Shown here: piece by piece, positions 55,486 through 61,700 of the stretch
Numbering within the stretch: the stretch's first letter is position 1
Layout of the letters: each line of letters begins with the position of its first letter
NCBI RefSeq assembly: GCF_004295485.1
Contig: NZ_CP036164.1
Span: forward strand, 1,922,001 to 1,986,000
DNA: 64,000 nucleotides
Direction of reading: 5' to 3'
From: Janibacter limosus
Lineage (GTDB): Bacteria; Actinomycetota; Actinomycetes; Actinomycetales; Dermatophilaceae
Program-made: the position numbers and the translations under genes
The notes under the pieces: model-generated
Told to the model about the DNA's origin: nothing
The model's database searches: none
The model's input: the letters and a program-made list of their open reading frames with translations, nothing else

Positions 55486-56781
55486 GTGACTGCATCCATG
55501 CATGACACCGACCGCGGCTGGGACCTCGTGCGACTCGCCGAGGCCACGCCCAAGGCCCTCGACGGACGCGTCCGCAGCGAGCTCGAGCGCGGCAGGCGGG
55601 ACTACCAGCCCCTGCGCAGCGAGGTCATCGACCCCGCCGACCGGGCCGTCCCGGAGAGCCCCAACAACCGGGCTCGCCTCGAGAGGCTCGCCGACTACGT
55701 CCTCGACGGCGACGCCATCGTCGAGATCGGGTGCGGGCGGGGGTTCGTGGGCGGCCAGCTGCTCGCCGCCGGCGCTGGCCACTACAGCGCGATGGACATC
55801 GTCGCCGACTACGCGCGCAGCGCCCGGGCGGTGCTCGAGTCCCTCGGCCACGGCGACCGCCTCGGGCACATCCGGCAGCAGGACCTCTACACCCTCACCC
55901 CCCGTGATCTCGTTGACGCCGACCTCGTCGTCTGCTCGGAGGTCATCGAGCACGTGCCCGACCCCGAGGCCGCCCTGGAGGCCATCGGCGGGGCGTTGCC
56001 CGAGGGGGGCGAGCTGCTCTTCACGGTCCCGCTGCTGGGCAAGCTCGAAAAGGTCTGGGGCCACCTGTCGATCTTCACCGCGGAGCGGCTGCAGTCCATG
56101 CTCGAGAGGGCCGGGCTGACGGCCCACCACGTCGAGCCCCTCGTGGGCCAGTGGGTCCTCGTCCTCGCCGGCCCCGCCGGTGTGCCCACGCAGCGGCAGG
56201 ACGAGCGCCTGACGCAGCTGCGGGTCCGCGCCGCCGACCACCCCGAGGTAGCGCTGCCGGCCGACCTGACCCCGGTGCCGACCCAGCCGACCCGCTTCGA
56301 CAACGTCGCCACGCGGACCCTCGAGGTGAGCGCCGTGGGCGACGCCCCACCCACCGCCGGGGTCCGGGTCACGCCGCCCGACGACGCGGACCAGACGGTC
56401 CGGGTCGCGGTCGAGGCCGGAGCCGTCGGCGACGAGGTCACCGGTGGCGTGGGCATCTCGCTGGCCGGCGCCGGCCCGGTCGAGGGGGCGCGGCTCTCCT
56501 TCGAGGTCGAGGACGTCACGCACGTGCGGCAGGTGACGGTGACCTTCCGTCGCCCCGACGCGAGTCCCGCCGGCGAGTGGCGGTGGCGGCCGAGCGACCA
56601 GGACCGGGCTCGGGTCGCCGTCGCGCACACCGCCTCGCTGCGGCCCGGTGCCCATCGGCCACCCTTCTCGGGCCCCCGACGGGCTCAGGTGCCCGAGGCC
56701 GACCGCGTGGAGGTCACGGCGACCGTCGCCGCCGGCGGCACCGCCCGCCTGCGGATCGTCCGGTGGGGCTGGATCCGCTGA
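55486..56781 (+). CDS. Class I SAM-dependent methyltransferase with extra C-terminal domain
   Basis: The 431-residue protein has a Rossmann methyltransferase domain (residues about 60-235): SAM loop IVEIGCGRGFVGGQLLAAGA, acidic MDIVADYA, and VVCSEVIEHVPDPEAALEA with the post-motif PLLGKLEKVWGHLSIF. Residues about 265-431 are a beta-rich region unlike known methyltransferase tails (FDNVATRTLEVSAV ... RLRIVRWGWIR), perhaps carbohydrate-binding or structural. The VWGH and FTAERL segments recall enzymes acting on lipids or glycans, but the substrate is unknown. Start GTG 55486 fits the leaderless promoter; ATG 55498 is an alternative. It ends facing cobM. Confidence 0.82.
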   Translation: MTASMHDTDRGWDLVRLAEATPKALDGRVRSELERGRRDYQPLRSEVIDPADRAVPESPNNRARLERLADYVLDGDAIVEIGCGRGFVGGQLLAAGAGHYSAMDIVADYARSARAVLESLGHGDRLGHIRQQDLYTLTPRDLVDADLVVCSEVIEHVPDPEAALEAIGGALPEGGELLFTVPLLGKLEKVWGHLSIFTAERLQSMLERAGLTAHHVEPLVGQWVLVLAGPAGVPTQRQDERLTQLRVRAADHPEVALPADLTPVPTQPTRFDNVATRTLEVSAVGDAPPTAGVRVTPPDDADQTVRVAVEAGAVGDEVTGGVGISLAGAGPVEGARLSFEVEDVTHVRQVTVTFRRPDASPAGEWRWRPSDQDRARVAVAHTASLRPGAHRPPFSGPRRAQVPEADRVEVTATVAAGGTARLRIVRWGWIR

Positions 56782-56792
56782 GCTGCGGCCAG

Positions 56793-57578
56793 CTAGCGCT
56801 GGCCACCGGGGACGTCTGCGGCCGCACGGTCGTCGCGCTCGGCCAGCCGCCGGCACGAGTACAGGTGCGACTCGACGAAGCCCTCGGCCCGCAGCGCCCA
56901 CCCGACGACGATGATCGCGGCCTGACGCAGGTCGTGGGCCTCGACCTGGTCGGCGATGTCGGCGAGCGTCCCGCGCAGGATCAGCTCCTGCGGCTGCTCG
57001 ACGCGGTAGGCCACGGCGACCGGGCAGTCGGCGCCGTAGTGCTGGGCGAGCCGCTCGGCGAGCTCGCGGGCACGGCGGATCGCCAGGTGGAGCACGAGGG
57101 TCGCTCCGGTCGCGGCGAAGGCCTCGAGGGACTCCCCCGACGGCAGAGCGGTGGAATCGCGCTGGGCACGGGTCAGCACGACCGACTGGGCCACCTCGGG
57201 CACGGTCAGCTCGCGGCCCAGCCGGGCTGCGGTCGCGGCGTAGGCCGCGATGCCGGGCGTGATGTCCCACGGGATCCCGGCCGCGTCCAGCCGGCGGGTC
57301 TGCTCGGCGATCGCGGAGTAGACCGAGGGGTCCCCCGAGCAGAGGCGGGCGACGTCCTCGCCGCGCTCGTGGGCGGCGACGATCTCGGCGGTGATGCCAT
57401 CGAGGTCCAGGACCTGGGTGTCGACGAGCCGGGCACCCTGCGGGCAGTGCTCGAGGACGGCCGCGTCGAGGTAGGTCCCGGCATAGAGACACACCTGGCT
57501 CGCCGCCAGCAGGCGCGTGGCCCGGACGGTCAGCAGGTCGGCGGCGCCGGGACCGGCGCCGATGAAGTGGACGGTCAT
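56793..57578 (-). CDS. cobM: Precorrin-4 C11-methyltransferase CobM
   Basis: CobM methylates C-11 of precorrin-4. The 261-residue tetrapyrrole methylase has VHFIGAGPGAADLLTVRA at the N-terminus, RLCSGDPSVYSAIAEQ near residue 80, ITPGIAAYAATAARLG and the ESHLYSCRRL tail typical of the family. ATG 57578 overlaps the cobL stop (ATGA). The pair cobL-cobM is transcribed away from the chelatase gene. Confidence 0.95.
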   Translation of the reverse strand: MTVHFIGAGPGAADLLTVRATRLLAASQVCLYAGTYLDAAVLEHCPQGARLVDTQVLDLDGITAEIVAAHERGEDVARLCSGDPSVYSAIAEQTRRLDAAGIPWDITPGIAAYAATAARLGRELTVPEVAQSVVLTRAQRDSTALPSGESLEAFAATGATLVLHLAIRRARELAERLAQHYGADCPVAVAYRVEQPQELILRGTLADIADQVEAHDLRQAAIIVVGWALRAEGFVESHLYSCRRLAERDDRAAADVPGGQR

Positions 57579-58792
57579 GAGGTGCCCTTCGTCGTGGCGA
57601 GCTGGACGACGGCACGCGCCGGCGTCCAGGACAGGAAGCGTCCGAGCGTGACGGCGTGCTCGACGGACAGCCGGGTGAGCTCACCCCCGGCTCGGTTGTG
57701 GGTGGCGATGAGGGCCGACTCCCCTTCGAGGGTGACGGCATGGGCGACGAGGCGGCCGCCGGGGCGAAGGGAGGTCCACGTCCGCTCGAGCAGGTCGACG
57801 TCGAGTCCCCCGCCGACGAAGACCGCCTCGGCGTCGGGGAGCCCGGCGAGGTCGGTCGTCGTGGTGTCGCCGACGACGACCTCGACGCGTCCGGCCAGTC
57901 CGAGGGCCGCAGCGTTGGCGGTGATGCGTGCGGCACGCTCGGGGTCGCGCTCGACGCAGGTGGCCGTGGCCCGGTCCGCGGCGAGGCACCACTCGAGGGC
58001 CACCGAGCCGTTGCCGGCCCCGAGGTCCCACAGGTGGGCGCCGGGTGTGGGACGCAGCCGCGCCAGTGCCGAGGCCCGCACGTCGCGCTTGGTCAGCTGC
58101 CCGTCGTGGTCGATGAAGCTCTCGGGCCGCCCTGGAGCCGTCCCGGCGGTCCGCGACGAGCGGACCGGATCGTCGGCCCTGGCCTCGACGCAGACGACGA
58201 CGAGGTCCGCGGTGGTCGCGGTGAACTCGTGCGCGGGGTGGGCCAGCGCGCCTTCGTCCGATCCGCCCAGGTGCCAGCGTGCAGTGAGCAGGCTTGTCCC
58301 CCAACCGCGTTCGGACAGCAGAGTCGCCAGTCGTGCGGGCCCATCGCCGTCGGAGCAGAGCACGACGAGGCGGGCGCCCGGCGTGAGGTGGGGCAGGACC
58401 GCGCGCAGGTCACGACCGACAGCGGTCACCACGACGGTCTCCTCGGCGGACCAACCCTGCCGGGCCCGAGCGAGGACGTCGCTGCCGACGGCCGGGTGGA
58501 TCCGTACCCGGTCGGCCCCGAGGAGCTCCACGAGCGTGGTCCCGATACCGGAGCGCAGCGGGTCGCCGCTGGCGATCACCACCGCGTCCCCGACCCGGTC
58601 GAGCAAGGCGGGCAGGGCAGCGCGAAGGGGGCTGGGCCAGCGCACCATCTCGGCCCCGGCAGCGACGTGGTCGGCCACGAGATCGAGGTGACGTTGCCCG
58701 CCGATGACGGTGGCGGCACGCTCGACGAGGCCGCGCCGCCCGTCGTCCAGGCCGGCCCAACCATCGTCTGCGATACCCACCACGTCGATCAC
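57575..58792 (-). CDS. cobL: Precorrin-6B C5,15-methyltransferase (decarboxylating) CobL
   Basis: CobL methylates C-5 and C-15 and decarboxylates the C-12 acetate. The 405-residue protein joins a CbiE-like half (VVGIADDGWAGL, VIASGDPLRSGIGTTL near residue 78) and a CbiT-like half (LWDLGAGNGSVALEW near residue 250, VFVGGGLDVDLLERTW). Start GTG 58792 is supported by a TATGGT -10 box eight bases upstream. Its upstream substrate supplier, the reductase CobK, is not in the window. Confidence 0.94.
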   Translation of the reverse strand: MIDVVGIADDGWAGLDDGRRGLVERAATVIGGQRHLDLVADHVAAGAEMVRWPSPLRAALPALLDRVGDAVVIASGDPLRSGIGTTLVELLGADRVRIHPAVGSDVLARARQGWSAEETVVVTAVGRDLRAVLPHLTPGARLVVLCSDGDGPARLATLLSERGWGTSLLTARWHLGGSDEGALAHPAHEFTATTADLVVVCVEARADDPVRSSRTAGTAPGRPESFIDHDGQLTKRDVRASALARLRPTPGAHLWDLGAGNGSVALEWCLAADRATATCVERDPERAARITANAAALGLAGRVEVVVGDTTTTDLAGLPDAEAVFVGGGLDVDLLERTWTSLRPGGRLVAHAVTLEGESALIATHNRAGGELTRLSVEHAVTLGRFLSWTPARAVVQLATTKGTS

Positions 58793-58800
58793 GGACGCCA

Positions 58801-58806
58801 ACCATA
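58801..58806 (-). promoter_or_regulatory. -10 box for leaderless cobL-cobM mRNA
   Basis: TATGGT on the minus strand lies eight bases before the cobL GTG. The riboswitch on the other strand starts only about 30 bases away and does not lie in this transcript. Confidence 0.45.
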
Positions 58807-58837
58807 GGCCCCCGTCGGCTGTGGCATGCTGGCGCTC

Positions 58838-58930
58838 GGCGCAGCCAACCGAGGAATCCGGTGCAAGTCCGGAGCGGTCCCGCCACTGTGAAGGCCCTGT
58901 GGGCCCAGCCAGAACATCGGTCTGCGTTCG
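58838..58930 (+). ncRNA. Cobalamin riboswitch before the cobaltochelatase subunit gene
   Basis: The conserved core GGTGCAAGTCCGGAGCGGTCC continues into CGCCACTGTGA (58860-58891), and a B12-box segment AGCCAGAACATCGG is at 58907-58920. A CATGCT -10 box (58825-58830) lies just upstream. Between the switch and the GTG at 58993, CTCGCCAGGAGG supplies the ribosome-binding site, with GGCGAG (58961-58966) just before able to pair with it. Controls the chelatase subunit, cobO and cobB-cobC. Confidence 0.92.
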
Positions 58931-58992
58931 TCGGAGCGAGCCCGCCCGGCGTGTCTTGACGGCGAGCGTGGACACTCGCCAGGAGGTTTGGC

Positions 58993-61086
58993 GTGACTGC
59001 TCCGGTCTTCCCCTTCACCGCCCTCGTCGGCTCCGACGAGCTGATCACCGCACTGCTGCTCAGCGCGATCTCCCCCGAGATCGGCGGCGTCCTCGTCCGC
59101 GGCGAGAAGGGCACCGCGAAGTCGACCGCGGTCCGCGCCCTCGCCGCGGTGCTGCCCGAGCAGCAGGTCGCGCTCTCCTGCCGATTCGGCTGCGACCCCG
59201 AGCGTGCCGATGACTGCCCCGACGGCCCGCACACGGGGCCGGCGACCACCCGCCCCGCTCGTCTGGTCGAGCTGCCCGTCGGTGCCACCGAGGACCGCGT
59301 CGTCGGCTCGCTCGACCTGCGCCGTGCTCTCGGCGAGGGCGAGGCGGCCTACCAGCCGGGCCTGCTCGCGGACGCCCATCGCGGCATCCTCTACGTCGAC
59401 GAGGTCAACCTGCTGCACGACCACCTCGTCGACGTGCTCCTCGACGCGGCCGCCATGGGACGCAACACCGTCGAGCGCGACGGCGTCTCGATCTCGCACC
59501 CCGCCAGGATCACCCTCGTCGGCACGATGAACCCCGAGGAGGGCGAGCTGCGGCCCCAGCTGCTCGACCGATTCGGCCTGACCGTCCACGTCGCCGCGAG
59601 CCGTGACCCGCACGTGCGGGCCGAGGTCGTGCGGCGCCGGCTCGCGGCCGACCTCGACCCGGCCGGCTTCGCCGCCGGCTATGCCGCGTCCGAGGCCCAG
59701 CTCACCGAGCGGCTCGCCGCGGCCCGCGAGAGCGTGGCGCGCATCCGGCTCGAGGACGTGACCCTGCGGACCATCGCCCGGGTGTGCGCCGGCTTCGACG
59801 TCGACGGCATGCGCGCCGACATCGTCACCGCGCGCACGGCCGCGGCCCACGCCGCCTGGGCCGGACGCGAGCACGTGACCCGTGAGGACATCCGGGCCGC
59901 CGCGCTCCTGTCGCTCCCCCACCGTCGGCGGCGGGCCCCCTTCGACGCTCCCGGTCTCGACGAGGACCTGCTCGACCGGTTGCTCGACGAGGAGCCCGAG
60001 CCGGAGCCGCCGGTGCCACCGACTGGTGGGGATGACAGCGACGGCGATGTCGATGGCGCCTCCCCTGACGAGTCCGGACCGGGTGACGGCGCGCAGGAGG
60101 AGGGTCGGTCCGGCGACTCCCGTCCTGCTCCACCGGATGGGTCAGCGGACGACCGCGGCGAGTCGCCCACCACAGCCCCCGATGACCCATCACGAGGAGC
60201 AGAACCGGAGCGGGCGGAAGTGCCCGACACCAGCCCTTCAGGGGCGTCTGCCCCCGCTGCCACGGCCATCGCCAGCACCCCCTACCGCGCCCGTCGCCTC
60301 GAGCTCTCCGGCGTCGGCTCCGGACCGACCGGGCGCCGCTCCCCCGCTCTCACCCCGCGCGGTCGCGTCGTCGGTGTCCACCCCGCCGGCAACGAACCGG
60401 CAGGTGCTCCGGTCCACCTGACCGCCACCCTTCGCGCCTCTGCGGCTCGTCGAGCGGCCCGCACCGGGCCGGCCCGCGTGACCGGCGACGACCTGCGCCA
60501 TGCCGTCACCCGCGGCCGCGAGGCCAACCTCGTGCTGCTCGCCGTCGACGCCTCCGGCTCGATGGCCGCCCGCAAGCGGATGGGCGAGGTCAAGACCGCC
60601 GTCCTGTCGTTGCTCCTGGACGCCTACCAGCGCCGCGACCGGGTGGGGCTGGTGACCTTCCGCGGGAGCGGCGCCGAGGTCGCCCTGCCGCCCACCTCGT
60701 CGGTGGACGCGGCCGCGGCGCGCCTGGCCGAGCTGCCCCACGGCGGACGGACGCCGCTCGCGGAAGGCCTCACGCAGGTCGCCAGAGTCGTTGCGAGAGA
60801 GCGCATCCGCGACCGCAACCAGCGCGCGCTCGTCATCATCGTCACCGATGGCCGGGCCACCGCAGGACCCGATGCCCTCGCGCGCGCCCAGCACATCGCA
60901 GACGCGTGGGGGCACACCGCGGACACCGTCGTCGTCGACTGCGAGTCCGGCCGCTTCCGCATGGGGCTGGCCGCGGACCTCGCCCACCGGATGGGCGCCG
61001 AGCACATCGCCCTCGAGCAGGTCGCCGCGAGCGGCCTCGTCGAGATCGTCACCGACCGCACCGGCCCACGAAGGAGCGCTGCCTGA
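58993..61086 (+). CDS. ChlI/ChlD-type cobaltochelatase subunit (putative)
   Basis: The 697-residue protein fuses an AAA+ ATPase like BchI/ChlI (Walker A GEKGTAKST near residue 39, Walker B GILYVDEVNLL, sensor ITLVGTMNPEEGELRPQLLDR) to a C-terminal von Willebrand A domain (LLAVDASGSMAARKRMGE near residue 517, the DxSxS metal site) through an acidic, Pro-rich linker of about 100 residues. In actinobacteria this protein replaces CobS/CobT as the ATPase partner of CobN. Start GTG 58993 follows the riboswitch. The stop overlaps cobO by one base (TGATG). Confidence 0.92.
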   Translation: MTAPVFPFTALVGSDELITALLLSAISPEIGGVLVRGEKGTAKSTAVRALAAVLPEQQVALSCRFGCDPERADDCPDGPHTGPATTRPARLVELPVGATEDRVVGSLDLRRALGEGEAAYQPGLLADAHRGILYVDEVNLLHDHLVDVLLDAAAMGRNTVERDGVSISHPARITLVGTMNPEEGELRPQLLDRFGLTVHVAASRDPHVRAEVVRRRLAADLDPAGFAAGYAASEAQLTERLAAARESVARIRLEDVTLRTIARVCAGFDVDGMRADIVTARTAAAHAAWAGREHVTREDIRAAALLSLPHRRRRAPFDAPGLDEDLLDRLLDEEPEPEPPVPPTGGDDSDGDVDGASPDESGPGDGAQEEGRSGDSRPAPPDGSADDRGESPTTAPDDPSRGAEPERAEVPDTSPSGASAPAATAIASTPYRARRLELSGVGSGPTGRRSPALTPRGRVVGVHPAGNEPAGAPVHLTATLRASAARRAARTGPARVTGDDLRHAVTRGREANLVLLAVDASGSMAARKRMGEVKTAVLSLLLDAYQRRDRVGLVTFRGSGAEVALPPTSSVDAAAARLAELPHGGRTPLAEGLTQVARVVARERIRDRNQRALVIIVTDGRATAGPDALARAQHIADAWGHTADTVVVDCESGRFRMGLAADLAHRMGAEHIALEQVAASGLVEIVTDRTGPRRSAA

Positions 61087-61700
61087 TGGCACAGGGACAG
61101 ACCCCCGTCACCCCCCAGGACGGACTCACCACGCGGCAGCGCCGCAACCGCCCGCTCGTGGTCGTCCACGGCGGCACCGGCAAGGGCAAGTCGACGGCCG
61201 CCTTCGGTCTGGCCCTGCGCGGCTGGAACCAGGGCTGGGCGATCGGCGTCTTCCAGTTCGTCAAGTCCGCCAAGTGGCGCATCGGCGAGGAGGAGGTCTA
61301 CAAGACCCTCGGCCGTGTCCACGAGGAGACCGGCGAAGGGGGCCCGGTCGAGTGGCACAAGATGGGCTCCGGCTGGTCGTGGTCACGCAAGGTCGGCAGC
61401 GAGGAGGACCACGCCGCCGACGCCCGCGAGGGCTGGGCGGAGATCAAGCGTCGCCTCGCCGAGGAGACCCACACCGTCTACGTCCTCGACGAGTTCACCT
61501 ATGTCATGAAGTGGGGCTGGGTCGAGCTCGACGACGTCATCGACACGCTCACCAACCGCCCCGGCTACCAGCACGTCATCATCACCGGCCGTGACCCGCA
61601 CCCGCGGCTGCTCGAGATCGCCGACGTGGCAACCGAGATGACGAAGATCAAGCATCCCTTCGACCAGGGGCAGAAGGGCCAGAAGGGCATCGAATGGTGA
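61086..61700 (+). CDS. cobO: Cob(I)yrinic acid a,c-diamide adenosyltransferase CobO
   Basis: CobO adds the upper adenosyl ligand. The 204-residue protein has the P-loop HGGTGKGKSTAAFGLALR near residue 27, FQFVKSAKWRIGEE, and the C-terminal EMTKIKHPFDQG that is diagnostic of the CobO/BtuR family. It is coupled by one-base overlap to the chelatase gene and its stop overlaps the start of cobB-cobC by seven bases. Confidence 0.96.
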   Translation: MAQGQTPVTPQDGLTTRQRRNRPLVVVHGGTGKGKSTAAFGLALRGWNQGWAIGVFQFVKSAKWRIGEEEVYKTLGRVHEETGEGGPVEWHKMGSGWSWSRKVGSEEDHAADAREGWAEIKRRLAEETHTVYVLDEFTYVMKWGWVELDDVIDTLTNRPGYQHVIITGRDPHPRLLEIADVATEMTKIKHPFDQGQKGQKGIEW

